A stretch of 64,000 bases of DNA from Bradyrhizobium nanningense (GTDB lineage Bacteria > Pseudomonadota > Alphaproteobacteria > Rhizobiales > Xanthobacteraceae). The stretch is from the NCBI RefSeq assembly GCF_004114535.1, contig NZ_LBJC01000029.1, positions 1 through 64,000 on the forward strand. The letters run 5' to 3'. The position numbers were made by a program, and so were the translations under genes. The notes under the pieces are model-generated. The model had not been told where the DNA came from. It searched no databases and saw only the letters and a list, made by a program, of their open reading frames with translations. Positions 17,550 through 26,062 of the stretch are shown in pieces; the stretch's first letter is position 1; every line of letters starts with the position of its first letter.

Positions 17550-18413
17550 ATGAGAGCCACAGCCCCCGCGATCCGGATCTACAATCTGTTCGGCGAGTCC
17601 GGCGACTTGCCCGACGTCGTGCATTGCGAGACCATCGCGTCCCGCTCGGTGCTGCACGACTGGACCCTGGCCGTGCACCGGCATGCCCGGCTGCACCAGG
17701 TGCTGCTGATCGAGCGCGGCGGCGGCGAAGCGACGCTGGATGGACGCGTGGTGACGTTGAGGCCGATGCAGATCGTCAACGTGCCGGTCGGTCACGTCCA
17801 CGGCTTCCGCTTCGTGCCCGATACCCAAGGATGGGTGCTGACGATCGCCGCGGAGATCCTGGATGAGGCGCTGCTCGCAGCCGAGGGCCTGCGCGGCGCG
17901 CTATCGCGCTCGGCCGTGGTCCGCAGCACGCCGCAGATCCGCGCCATCATGAAGCAGATCTTCGCCGAACATGCCGCGCGCGATTTCGGCCGCGCGCATG
18001 TGCTGCGCGCGTTGTCGGCCGCCATGATCGGGCTGGTGGCCCGCGCGCTCACCAGCGAGAGCGGCGGCAACGGCACAATCGAATCCAGCCTGTTTCGCCG
18101 CTTCGAGGCGCTGCTGGAGCAGCACCATCTGGAGCGCTGGAGCGTGGCGGATTATGCCGAGGCGCTGGCCGTCACCCCGACCCACCTCAACCGGATCACA
18201 CGGGCGGCGACCGGTGATACCGCCTCGCACCTCATCCTCAACCGGCTGATCCGCGAGGCCCGCCGCAACCTCGTCTACACCAATCTGCCGGTCTCGACGA
18301 TCGCCTACACGCTCGGCTTCGAGGATCCCGCCTATTTCAGCCGCGTCTATGCCGCAGCCACGGGCGTGTCACCGCGCGCCTTCCGCGCGCAGCTCCATGG
18401 CGACGAGAGCTGA
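17550..18413 (+). CDS. pobR: AraC-family regulator, probable PobR
   Basis: 287 aa from ATG 17550; an upstream ATG at 17514 would add 12 residues. A cupin-like sensor domain (H-R-H-A-R-L-H-Q-V-L-L-I-E-R-G-G-G) occupies about residues 40-110. The C-terminal double helix-turn-helix has A-V-T-P-T-H-L-N-R-I-T-R and the signature G-F-E-D-P-A-Y-F-S-R-V-Y. Divergent from pobA with under 100 bp between starts, so it most likely activates pobA in response to 4-hydroxybenzoate. The symbol rests on context plus family. Confidence 0.82.
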   Translation: MRATAPAIRIYNLFGESGDLPDVVHCETIASRSVLHDWTLAVHRHARLHQVLLIERGGGEATLDGRVVTLRPMQIVNVPVGHVHGFRFVPDTQGWVLTIAAEILDEALLAAEGLRGALSRSAVVRSTPQIRAIMKQIFAEHAARDFGRAHVLRALSAAMIGLVARALTSESGGNGTIESSLFRRFEALLEQHHLERWSVADYAEALAVTPTHLNRITRAATGDTASHLILNRLIREARRNLVYTNLPVSTIAYTLGFEDPAYFSRVYAAATGVSPRAFRAQLHGDES

Positions 18414-18514
18414 CACATCGGACGAACGATCCGGGCGGCGCTTATGGTCGGAGGCCGGCCGCGAACTGTAATTCCGCTGGTTGTCGGTGCGGCCACTTAC
18501 CTTCGTATAGGGGA

Positions 18515-18652
18515 AGCTACCCTTTGTACAATTGAGGAAGGGTTGCACGCGCCTTAGCGTGGCTGCATTCGGCGCCCTGGCGCTGGTGGCATCGAACCTC
18601 CCTAACCTCGGCGCAAGACGGCCCTCCTGTCCGGTCGTCTGCGTCGCTTTTT
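18515..18652 (+). ncRNA. Candidate small RNA
   Basis: This 336-bp gap before the NYN gene has no convincing reading frame. It does have a possible promoter (TTGTCG at 18481, TATAGG near 18506), several nested stems (ACCCTT with AAGGGT; GCGCC-CT-GGCGC) and a terminator ending at 18652. Together these suggest a transcript of about 135 nt. It lacks the signature of SRP RNA or RNase P RNA. 6S RNA is a possibility I could not confirm. Confidence 0.33.
18611..18652 (+). terminator. Rho-independent terminator
   Basis: Stem AGACGGCC / GGTCGTCT (one G-U pair) extended by GCGC pairing at the base and followed by CTTTTTC. It is upstream of the NYN gene and on its strand, so it would end a transcript starting in the intergenic gap. 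Confidence 0.55.
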
Positions 18653-18749
18653 CAACAGGGCCGCCGACGCTGTCAGTGCTTTCCGGCCCACACAGCGTGC
18701 CCTGACGCCGGACCGGCTGCTTTCATTCGGAACGGGGGATTTGTGCAGA

Positions 18750-19362
18750 ATGTCTTCGATCGAGAAGATCGCACTCTTTATCGACGGTTCCAATTTCCAT
18801 GCCACCTCCAAGGCGCTCGGCTTCGACATCGATTACAGGCGCCTGCTCGACGAATTTCAAAGCCGGGGCACGCTGTTGCGCGCCTTCTACTTCACGACCG
18901 TCATCGAGGATCAGGAGTTTTCGTCGATCCGCCCGTTGATCGATTGGCTCGACTATAACGGGTACACCGTCGTCACCAAACCCACCAAGGAGTTCGTCGA
19001 CGCCACTACGGGCCGCCGCAAGGTGAAGGGCAGCATGGATGTCGACCTTGCCGGTGAGCGCGATGGAGCTTGCCGAACATGTCGACCAGATCGTGTTGTT
19101 CTCGGGCGATGGAGATTTTCGTTCGCTGGTGGAGGCCCTGCGACGCCGCGGCGTCCGCGTGACGGTCGTCTCCACGCTCGCCACTCAGCCCCCCATGGTC
19201 GCCGACGACCTGCGCCGGCAGGCGGATGTCTTCATTGATCTGGTCGAACTGAGACCAAAGGTCGGCCGCGATCCGGTCGACCGGCCGGCATCGCGCGAGG
19301 TGCGGCAGCCACCGCAATTCCTCGCGCGCGGAACGATCAAGCGCGACGACCGGGTAGAGTGA
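18750..19362 (+). pseudogene. NYN-domain (LabA/DUF88-like) protein, frameshifted
   Basis: Two overlapping frames together give one NYN-domain protein. The first (from ATG 18750) has I-A-L-F-I-D-G-S-N-F-H-A-T and I-R-P-L-I-D-W-L-D-Y-N-G-Y, ending usefully at K-V-K-G-S-M-D-V-D-L-A. The second resumes at A-M-E-L-A-E-H-V-D-Q-I-V-L-F-S-G-D-G-D-F. Removing one G from the CCGG at about 19051-19054 restores a continuous product of about 203 aa. NYN proteins are PIN-like putative ribonucleases with Asp catalytic residues, here D-G-S-N and G-D-G-D. Either a real mutation or a single-base sequencing error. Confidence 0.82.
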
Positions 19363-19384
19363 CCCTGCGGGACGCCGCTGATCG

Positions 19385-20011
19385 TCACACGTCGAAGAAC
19401 ACCGTCTCCTCCGGCCCCTGCAGATTGATCGTGAAGGAATACACGACCTTGCCGGCACGCTCACCGCGCTTGGCGATCAGGGTCGAGCGCCGGGACGGCT
19501 GTTCGATCAGGTTGAGCACGGGGTCGGCAGCGTTGGCGGCCTCTTCATCCGAGAAATAGAGCCGCGTGTTGAGGCCGATATTGATGCCGCGCGCGACGAT
19601 CCAGACATTGACATGCGGCGCGCATTTGCGGCCCGCTCTGTCGATGATCGCGCCCGGCTTGATGGTCTCGAACGTCACGAGACCGCTCTCGAAATCGGAG
19701 CCGGCGCGGCCCCAGCCGCGAAACTCCTCACTCGGCGCGCCGGCCGAACGATCGGCCGGATGGTTGTAGCGGCCGCTAGCATTGGCCTGCCAGATCTCCA
19801 GCAGCACGTCGCGCAGCGGCGTCCCGGTGCCGTCGAGCACCTTGCCTTCCAGCGTGATGCGCTCGCCCTGCGTATTCGGCGTTGTCAGGACATTCGAGAA
19901 GTTCTTCTCGAAAATGTCGAAGCCGGCCATCGCCGAGATCAGTCCGATATGGACATAGGGACCCGCGGTCTGCGAGGCGGTTTCCTTGAGATAGTTGAGC
20001 GGCTGCGCCAT
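19385..20011 (-). CDS. pcaG: Protocatechuate 3,4-dioxygenase alpha subunit
   Basis: 208 aa, matching PcaG in length and sequence (Q-T-A-G-P-Y-V-H-I-G near the N-terminus, L-L-E-I-W-Q-A-N-A-S-G-R-Y, C-A-P-H-V-N-V-W-I-V-A-R-G-I). The alpha subunit shapes the substrate pocket but does not carry the iron ligands. With PcaH it opens protocatechuate to beta-carboxy-cis,cis-muconate. It starts 5 bp after the pcaH stop, so the two are cotranscribed; the other pca genes are not in this window. Confidence 0.96.
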   Translation of the reverse strand: MAQPLNYLKETASQTAGPYVHIGLISAMAGFDIFEKNFSNVLTTPNTQGERITLEGKVLDGTGTPLRDVLLEIWQANASGRYNHPADRSAGAPSEEFRGWGRAGSDFESGLVTFETIKPGAIIDRAGRKCAPHVNVWIVARGINIGLNTRLYFSDEEAANAADPVLNLIEQPSRRSTLIAKRGERAGKVVYSFTINLQGPEETVFFDV

Positions 20012-20016
20012 GGATT

Positions 20017-20805
20017 TCAGTTCCCCGCGGTTCGATTTTCAAAATAGGTGGAGCGCTGGCCGCGCAGCACGATGTCGAAGCGGTAGGCGAGCGAGTCGAA
20101 CGGCGTCGAGGCGTTGAGGTCGAGCGGCGCCACCAAGCGGTCGAGCGCATCCTTGTCCGGTATGGTCGTCAGGATCGGACAGATCGGGATCAGGGGATCG
20201 CCCTCGAAATACATCTGCGTGATCAGCCGCTGCGCGAAGCCGGAACCGAACACGGAGAAATGGATGTGGGCGGGACGCCAGCTGTTGACGTAGTTGCGCC
20301 AGGGATAGGGCCCCGGCTTTACGGTACGGAAATAGTAGTAGCCGGTGTCGTCCGTCAGCGCGCGGCCGCAGCCGCCGAAATTCGGGTCGATCGGGGCCAG
20401 ATACGTGTCCTTCTTGTGCCGGTAGCGGCCGCCGGCATTGGCCTGCCAGAACTCGACCAGCGTGTTCGGCACGCCGCGGCCGGTCTCGTCGACCACGCGG
20501 CCGTGGACGACGATGCGCTCGCCGATCGGATCGCCGTCCTTGGCGTAGTTGCGGATCAAATCGTTGTCGAGCGGGCCGAGATCGTTGTGGCCGAACACCG
20601 GCCCCGTGATCTCGGAGATCGAATTCTCCAGCGACAGTAGCGCCTGCCGCGGCGAGCGCAGCACCGAGGATTTGTAGCCGGGCGCATGCGCCGGCGGATG
20701 GATGGAGCGGTCGCGCTGGAAAAAGCCGCCGTCTCCGAGCGGCGGCGTCAGGGGCTCGGGACGGTTGAGGCGGGGATCCCGCAAGGCTGGCGCCTGGGCA
20801 TTCAT
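20017..20805 (-). CDS. pcaH: Protocatechuate 3,4-dioxygenase beta subunit
   Basis: 262 aa. The non-haem Fe(III) ligands are visible: Tyr128 (G-G-R-Y-R-H), Tyr167 (G-P-Y-P-W-R), His180 and His182 (R-P-A-H-I-H-F), with Arg177. Their spacing of 39, 13 and 15 residues equals that of the Pseudomonas enzyme. It catalyses intradiol cleavage of protocatechuate, the step after PobA. First gene of a pcaHG operon divergent from a LysR regulator. Confidence 0.97.
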   Translation of the reverse strand: MNAQAPALRDPRLNRPEPLTPPLGDGGFFQRDRSIHPPAHAPGYKSSVLRSPRQALLSLENSISEITGPVFGHNDLGPLDNDLIRNYAKDGDPIGERIVVHGRVVDETGRGVPNTLVEFWQANAGGRYRHKKDTYLAPIDPNFGGCGRALTDDTGYYYFRTVKPGPYPWRNYVNSWRPAHIHFSVFGSGFAQRLITQMYFEGDPLIPICPILTTIPDKDALDRLVAPLDLNASTPFDSLAYRFDIVLRGQRSTYFENRTAGN

Positions 20806-20872
20806 CGTGTCTCTCCCTGGGGCGCCCGGTCCGGACGCGGCTTATCGGGAGATCATGGTCCGGTCTATTCCC

Positions 20873-20900
20873 CGGATAAATAGATCGATTATAATATATT
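20873..20900. promoter_or_regulatory. AT-rich pcaH/LysR intergenic control region
   Basis: The 97-bp divergent gap holds a conspicuously AT-rich patch (ATAAATAGATCGATTATAAT) directly before the LysR start, with the dyad ATAGATCGATTAT. LysR regulators bind such T-N11-A-type dyads in divergent promoters. No exact match to a described PcaQ site was found. Confidence 0.35.
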
Positions 20901-20902
20901 GC

Positions 20903-21823
20903 ATGAAAGAAATCGATCATTTGGCGCTCGACGGCCACGCGCTCGAACTGTTCCTCGCCGTGCTGGAGGAGGGCTCGGTCACCGCGGCGGCAACCCGGCT
21001 CGGCCTGACGCAATCGGCGGTCAGTCACGGGCTGAACAAGCTGCGGCGGATCGCAGGCGATCCGCTATTCGCGAAATCCGGCCGCGGCATCGTCGCCACC
21101 GCGCATGCGCAGGCCCTCGCCGCAAAGGCACGGGCACTGATCGACGAGATGCGGAGCTTTGCCGGGGGCGTCACGTTCGAGCCGGCGCGCGCGCAGCTTT
21201 CGCTGACGATCGCCGCCAATGACTTCCAGCGCGATCTGCTGCTGCCGCGGTTCTTCGCTCATGTCGCGGCACAAGTGAAGGGTCTGAACCTGCGCGTGAT
21301 CCCTTCGCAGTCCCCCTCGCCTGCGATGCTGCGGGAAAACCGCTGCGACGTCCTGATCACGCCGTTGCCACCGTCCGGTATCGATATCGTGCAGAAGCGC
21401 CTCTTGAGCGATCATTACGTCTGTTACTTCGATCCCAGGATGCGCACGGCTCCGACCGGCCGCGGGGCCTATCTCGCGGCGCGTCACATCACCGTCGTCT
21501 ATACCGACAACGAGCGGCTCGACTTCGACCGGCGGCTGGCGGCCAACGGTCTTCACCGCGACATCGCCATCTCGGTGCCGAGCTTTTCCGGCGTGCCGTC
21601 CTTCCTGCGCGGCACGCAAATGCTGGCGAGCATGCCGAGCCTGCTGGCGTCCGGGATCATGCGCGATTTCGCGCAAACGCGGATTCCGCTGGCGTCCCGC
21701 ACGCGGACGCTGGCCGAGCTACCGATGTTCATGGTCTGGCACCAGCGCTATCAGAAGGACCCGGCCCACCGCTGGATCAGGAGCCAGCTCGAGACGGTCG
21801 CAGCGACGGCCGCCAAGGCATGA
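20903..21823 (+). CDS. LysR-family regulator divergent from pcaHG
   Basis: 306 aa from ATG 20903. The N-terminal winged helix-turn-helix (F-L-A-V-L-E-E-G-S-V-T-A-A-A-T-R-L-G-L-T-Q-S-A-V-S) is followed by an effector domain. The frame extends 67 codons upstream without homology, so the internal ATG, spaced properly from pcaH, is chosen. Divergence from pcaHG suggests it controls protocatechuate cleavage, as PcaQ does in other rhizobia. Its effector is unknown, so no symbol is given. Confidence 0.88.
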   Translation: MKEIDHLALDGHALELFLAVLEEGSVTAAATRLGLTQSAVSHGLNKLRRIAGDPLFAKSGRGIVATAHAQALAAKARALIDEMRSFAGGVTFEPARAQLSLTIAANDFQRDLLLPRFFAHVAAQVKGLNLRVIPSQSPSPAMLRENRCDVLITPLPPSGIDIVQKRLLSDHYVCYFDPRMRTAPTGRGAYLAARHITVVYTDNERLDFDRRLAANGLHRDIAISVPSFSGVPSFLRGTQMLASMPSLLASGIMRDFAQTRIPLASRTRTLAELPMFMVWHQRYQKDPAHRWIRSQLETVAATAAKA

Positions 21824-21901
21824 TAGCGATACCGTCTTTCGGAAGACCAGCCCTCGCCAAACCCACTGGTTGCGCGCGGGCCGCCACGCTAGAATTCCCC
21901 C

Positions 21902-23206
21902 ATGACAGTGACCGACATTGCGAGCCGGACCTACAATCACAGCTGGCGGCTGGATCCCATCATCCGCAGCCTGCTCGATACCGACTTCTACAAGCTATTG
22001 ATGTTGCAAATGATTCGGGAAGACTACCCGGATCAGCAGGTGACCTTCTCGGTCATCAACCGCTCGCGCCATGTGCGGCTCGCCGAGATCATCGACGAGG
22101 GCGAGCTGCGCGCCCAGCTCGACCATGCCCGCACCATCCGCTTCACCAAGAAGGAGCTGATCTGGCTCGCCGGTAACACCTTCTACGGCAAGACCCACAT
22201 GTTCTCGGCGGACTTCATCCGCTGGCTGGCTGAATTCCGCCTTCCCGAATACGAGCTGCGCAAGGTCGAGGGCCAGTACGAGCTGCATTTCCACGGGCCG
22301 TGGTCGCACACCACGATGTGGGAGATTCCGGCGCTCGCAATCCTCAACGAACTGCGCTCCCGTGCGGCGATCAAGGGCCGCGGCCGCTTCGAGCTCGACG
22401 TGCTCTATGCCCGCGCCAAGGCCAAGCTTTGGACCAAGGTGGAGCGTCTTCGCAAGCTCGAGAATCTGCGCCTGTCCGACTTCGGCACCCGCCGCCGTCA
22501 CGGCTTCCTCTGGCAGCGCTGGTGCGTGGAGGCGGTGAAGGAAGGCCTGGGCTCGTCCTTCATCGGCACGTCCAACGTGCTGCTGGCCATGGACAATGAT
22601 CTCGAGGCCATCGGCACCAATGCACACGAGCTGCCGATGGTCGCGGCCGCGCTCGCCAAGGACGATGAGGAATTGCGCTGGGCGCCCTATCGCATTCTCG
22701 ACCAGTGGCGCCAGACCTATGGCGGCAACCTCCTGATCGCATTGCCCGACGCCTTCGGCACCAAGGCCTTCCTGCGCGATGCACCGGAATGGGTCGCCGA
22801 CTGGACCGGCTTCCGGCCCGACAGCGCGCCGCCGATCCAGGCCGGCGAGGAGATCGTCGCCTGGTGGGAGAAGAAGGGTCGTAATCCCAAAGACAAGCTG
22901 CTGGTCTTTTCCGACGCAATGGACGTCGGCTCGATCGAGGAGACCTATCATCACTTCGCCGGCCGGGTGCGGCTCTCCTTTGGCTGGGGCACCAACCTCA
23001 CCAATGATTTCGTCGGCTGCACGCCGGACGGATCGTTCAATCTCGATCCGATTTCGCTGGTCTGCAAGGTGTCGTCGGTCGACGGCCGTCCCGCCGTCAA
23101 GCTCTCCGACAATCCGGAGAAGGCGACCGGCATGCCCTCGGAGATCGAGCGTTACTTGCGCGTGTTCGGCGACGCCGGCCGCGTGCGCAAGCCGGTGCTG
23201 GTCTAG
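21902..23206 (+). CDS. pncB: Nicotinate phosphoribosyltransferase
   Basis: 434 aa, the typical PncB length. Family motifs include L-L-D-T-D-F-Y-K-L-L-M, H-F-H-G-P-W-S-H-T-T-M-W-E, D-F-G-T-R-R-R-H-G and the active-site loop G-T-N-A-H-E-L-P-M. It converts nicotinate and PRPP to nicotinate mononucleotide in the Preiss-Handler route of NAD salvage. Monocistronic, 78 bp after the LysR gene on the same strand. Confidence 0.96.
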   Translation: MTVTDIASRTYNHSWRLDPIIRSLLDTDFYKLLMLQMIREDYPDQQVTFSVINRSRHVRLAEIIDEGELRAQLDHARTIRFTKKELIWLAGNTFYGKTHMFSADFIRWLAEFRLPEYELRKVEGQYELHFHGPWSHTTMWEIPALAILNELRSRAAIKGRGRFELDVLYARAKAKLWTKVERLRKLENLRLSDFGTRRRHGFLWQRWCVEAVKEGLGSSFIGTSNVLLAMDNDLEAIGTNAHELPMVAAALAKDDEELRWAPYRILDQWRQTYGGNLLIALPDAFGTKAFLRDAPEWVADWTGFRPDSAPPIQAGEEIVAWWEKKGRNPKDKLLVFSDAMDVGSIEETYHHFAGRVRLSFGWGTNLTNDFVGCTPDGSFNLDPISLVCKVSSVDGRPAVKLSDNPEKATGMPSEIERYLRVFGDAGRVRKPVLV

Positions 23207-23438
23207 TCGCGGACCCCAACTCCCTTCGTCGAGCAAAGCGCGCACGACGAATGTAATGGGTTAGTTCGCCCGATTGCCCGGCATTTGAAGCAATCTGCAG
23301 GCATTCAGTTCGCGACGCTTTCACCCTGCAATGTAGTCCTCCACCCATTTCAGGTCGAGTTAAGCAACCATCGCATCTAGTTCAAGTTGCAGGCGCAGCG
23401 CTCCGCTGGGGGCATTGCGCGATTTGGGGAACGGTAGC

Positions 23439-24746
23439 GTGTTTCGCAGAACAGCGACGTCGAGGAAGGGACGCAGCTTCCTTCACGTCATCAAGCTCGT
23501 CTCGCCTTTCGTGATGGTCGTCGTGCTTCAGGCGGCGGTCGCGGGATTCAGTCTCGAGGTGATGTCTTCGGTTCGCGCCTATGTCGCGGGCGAAGCGTTG
23601 TGGTCGCGTTCGCAAAAGAACGCCGTCTATTTCCTCAACCTCTATCTGCATTCCGGCGATGCCGGCCAGTTCACGCAGTACCAGGCCTCGCTCGCCGTTC
23701 CCATCGGCGACGAGTTCGCGCGCTGGGCACTCGAGCGCGATCCGGTCGACGTCGAGGCGGCCCGCATCGGTTTCCTGCAAGGCGGCAATCATCCCGATGA
23801 CGTTCCGGGATTGATCTGGCTGTTTCGCTATTTCAACCGCGTCAGCTTCCTGCAGGAAGCGATCCGCGAGTGGGCCGCTACCGACCCCATGCTGCTGGAG
23901 CTGAGCGTCTTCGGCGAGGTCATCCGGTCCGAGTGGGAGAACGGTCCTGTTCAGGATGCAAACCGCCTGCAGCTCCTGTCGTCACGGCTCTCCGAGCTCA
24001 ACGCCCAGTTCACGGTGCACGCCAACCGGTTCTCGACCGTCCTCGGCGAAGGCTCCCGCGCCATCAAGCTGACGCTGACCGGCATCAACATCGTCACCGC
24101 CGTGACGCTGATCCTGCTCCTGATCTGGCACACCAGGCGATTGGTGCTGCAACGACAGGCGTTCGAACATGCTCTGCATGAAGAGAAGGAGCGTCTGGCC
24201 TTCCAGGCTTCGCACGACTGGCTGACCGGCTTGTCCAATCGCCGCGCCTTCGAGGCGCGCCTGCAAGGCGAGCTCGACATTGCCGCGGCGGATTCGCTCA
24301 GCCTGATCCTGCTCGACCTCGACCAGTTCAAGAACGTCAACGACAGCTGCGGACACCTTGCGGGCGATCGCCTGCTCTGCCAGGTCTCGCGCCTCCTGCA
24401 ACAGGACCGGCGCCCGCACGATCTGGTGGCGCGCCTGGGCGGCGACGAATTCGGCCTGATCCTGCCGCAGTGCTCGCCTTACGATGCGGTCGATATCGCC
24501 GAACGACTGCGGCGAGCGCTGGAGCTGTTCACCTTCGCCTGGGACGGTCGCTGCTTTGCGGTGACCGCGAGCATCGGTGTCGCCTGCATTGCCGACAGCA
24601 CCACCACGCTCGAGGACGCGATGCGACGCGCGGACGCCGCCTGCTATCGGGCCAAGGAAAAGGGACGCAACCGAGTCCAGGTCGACGGCGGAAGGCCGGA
24701 CGTCGTCCTCGTTGCAGCACGGCCGCGCGAAGCTGCACGGGCCTGA
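23439..24746 (+). CDS. Membrane diguanylate cyclase (GGDEF)
   Basis: About 435 aa from GTG 23439, chosen for the GGGGAACG eight bases upstream; a TTG at 23415 is possible. TM1 (about 20-40), a helical periplasmic region of about 170 residues, TM2 (about 215-232), a short coiled coil, then a GGDEF domain with the intact G-G-D-E-F active site and an upstream R-P-H-D inhibitory site, five residues apart. It should make c-di-GMP and be feedback-inhibited. The periplasmic sensor is of unrecognised type. Confidence 0.9.
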   Translation: MFRRTATSRKGRSFLHVIKLVSPFVMVVVLQAAVAGFSLEVMSSVRAYVAGEALWSRSQKNAVYFLNLYLHSGDAGQFTQYQASLAVPIGDEFARWALERDPVDVEAARIGFLQGGNHPDDVPGLIWLFRYFNRVSFLQEAIREWAATDPMLLELSVFGEVIRSEWENGPVQDANRLQLLSSRLSELNAQFTVHANRFSTVLGEGSRAIKLTLTGINIVTAVTLILLLIWHTRRLVLQRQAFEHALHEEKERLAFQASHDWLTGLSNRRAFEARLQGELDIAAADSLSLILLDLDQFKNVNDSCGHLAGDRLLCQVSRLLQQDRRPHDLVARLGGDEFGLILPQCSPYDAVDIAERLRRALELFTFAWDGRCFAVTASIGVACIADSTTTLEDAMRRADAACYRAKEKGRNRVQVDGGRPDVVLVAARPREAARA

Positions 24747-24773
24747 GGCCCAAGCCTCGTTTGCTGGCCTCGT

Positions 24774-25394
24774 TCACCGCAAAGGCAGAATTCCGAGACC
24801 GGCGAGATGCACGTCGATAAACTGGTCGACCTGCTGGCGCAGCATCTGGGGCGGCACGGCCACCATGCGCTCCTCGAGACCCAGCGAGATGATCCCGTGC
24901 ACGGCGGAAAACAGGGTGCGCGACAACAGCGCGATCTTCACGTCGTCCGCATCAGGTAGCAGCCGTACCAGCGGTGGGTGCATGAGGGCGAAAGCATCCA
25001 TCACCATCTGCAGGATGTCGTCGGGATAAGGACGGTCGTCCTCCATCCGATGCTCGAACAGCGAGCGCAGCAGATTGGCGTGCTCGGCGAAGAATTCGAG
25101 ATAGGTCTCGGCAAGTCCGTAGAGCTGGCGCACTGGGTCTTGGCCCGGCACCCCGCGAAGCCGGGCCGTAAGGGCCCGAACGGTCTCCCGATTGACGGTG
25201 AGGATCACGCCATCGAAGTCGCCGAACTCGTTATAGACGCTGCCAACGGAACAGCCGGCGGCCTCCGCAACGTCACGAACCTTCAATGATTTCAATCCTT
25301 TAGTCGCGATAATGCCGCGGGCGATCTCCAGGATCTGGAGCCGCCGCCGATTCTTTTTTCGATCTCGCAGCGATTCTTCTTGAACATTGTTCAT
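24774..25394 (-). CDS. TetR-family transcriptional regulator
   Basis: 206 aa from ATG 25394. The N-terminal helix-turn-helix (I-L-E-I-A-R-G-I-I-A-T-K-G-L, then V-R-D-V-A-E-A-A-G-C-S-V-G-S-V-Y) is complete and the C-terminal helical domain is TetR_C-like. The open frame continues upstream to 25703, but the start codon lies inside one of two identical palindromic operators, which supports this start and suggests autorepression. It faces a small unknown gene and lies upstream of a fatty-acid/phospholipid gene, so a lipid ligand is plausible. Confidence 0.88.
   Translation of the reverse strand: MNNVQEESLRDRKKNRRRLQILEIARGIIATKGLKSLKVRDVAEAAGCSVGSVYNEFGDFDGVILTVNRETVRALTARLRGVPGQDPVRQLYGLAETYLEFFAEHANLLRSLFEHRMEDDRPYPDDILQMVMDAFALMHPPLVRLLPDADDVKIALLSRTLFSAVHGIISLGLEERMVAVPPQMLRQQVDQFIDVHLAGLGILPLR
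25381..25393. promoter_or_regulatory. TetR operator 1 (palindrome over start codon)
   Basis: TGAACA-T-TGTTCA, a perfect 13-bp inverted repeat that overlaps the tetR ATG (25394-25392). Occupancy would block transcription and translation start of the regulator itself. Identical to operator 2, 30 bp away (about three helical turns). Confidence 0.75.
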
Positions 25395-25410
25395 TTTCGA
25401 GCTACTCACG

Positions 25411-25423
25411 TGAACATTGTTCA
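25411..25423. promoter_or_regulatory. TetR operator 2
   Basis: Second exact copy of TGAACA-T-TGTTCA, 23 bp upstream of the divergent small gene and 17 bp upstream of tetR. With 30-bp spacing both dimers would lie on the same DNA face, as in cooperative TetR binding. Confidence 0.75.
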
Positions 25424-25445
25424 AACTAGAACGGAGACCTGCAAA

Positions 25446-25712
25446 ATGCAAACCCTCGCTGTTGATATCGCCGCCACCTTCGTCGATGACGCCGCCGCTC
25501 TCGTGACCGGCTTTGGCCGGACCGTTCTTGGGTTCGCGATGAGGCCGATCAATCGCATCGCCAACGCCTGTGATGTCGCCGGCGTGCTTGCGGAACGTCG
25601 GGCGGCCTTCCGGATGTGGCGGGCCAGCCGCGATCGTGCACGTCTCGAAGGGCGCAAGTTTAGCATTCTTGGCCGCTTCTCGCCCTTTCGCCACCTCTCC
25701 CATCTGACCTGA
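25446..25712 (+). CDS. Small hypothetical protein divergent from tetR
   Basis: 88 aa from ATG 25446, preceded by CGGAG at good spacing. The N-terminal half (V-D-D-A-A-A-L-V-T-G-F-G-R-T-V-L-G-F-A) could form an amphipathic or weakly membrane-associated helix. The C-terminal half is Arg-rich and ends R-F-S-P-F-R-H-L-S-H-L-T. No family recognised. Its promoter contains the two TetR operators, so it is probably the regulated target along with whatever lies downstream. Confidence 0.55.
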   Translation: MQTLAVDIAATFVDDAAALVTGFGRTVLGFAMRPINRIANACDVAGVLAERRAAFRMWRASRDRARLEGRKFSILGRFSPFRHLSHLT

Positions 25713-26062
25713 GACGAGTGTGGCGGGCCCCTCCCCAGTTTGGCCCGAATTCCCAAACTGCTTGCAAGGAAGGACTCACCATGTCCGGACAATCGCGGTT
25801 GATCCCGCTGGCCTCCATGAGGCGGTTCAGGTTTTCATCATCGCCCGGGCCATATCCCGGTCAGCGCGGCCGGCGCGGCCGCGACCAGATATTTGCGAAC
25901 CTAACGAGACCAGTTGGAGACCAACAGGATCGGAGGAACCGAGGGGACAGAGCAGGTCGGCGACATCCTCGCCGTGCGATCGTTCACCCCACGCGCTTCC
26001 GGTCGTGACGCTTCACAGACAACGTAACAACCTCAGGCTGCCTTTCCAAAACAGGACTAGTC
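25713..26062 (+). other. Gap before acyltransferase gene, possible decayed small ORF
   Basis: A strong ribosome-binding site (AAGGAAGG) precedes ATG 25781, but the frame from it is Arg/Pro-rich and unconvincing (about 75 aa). A different frame nearby reads V-D-P-A-G-L-H-E-A-V-Q-V-F-I-I-A-R-A-I, which looks protein-like. A one- or two-base frameshift in a short gene would explain both. No other feature was found here. Confidence 0.3.

Noticed and set aside
19040..19065. Programmed frameshift in the NYN gene
   Set aside because: No slippery heptamer or following stem evident; a plain one-base insertion or sequencing error is simpler.
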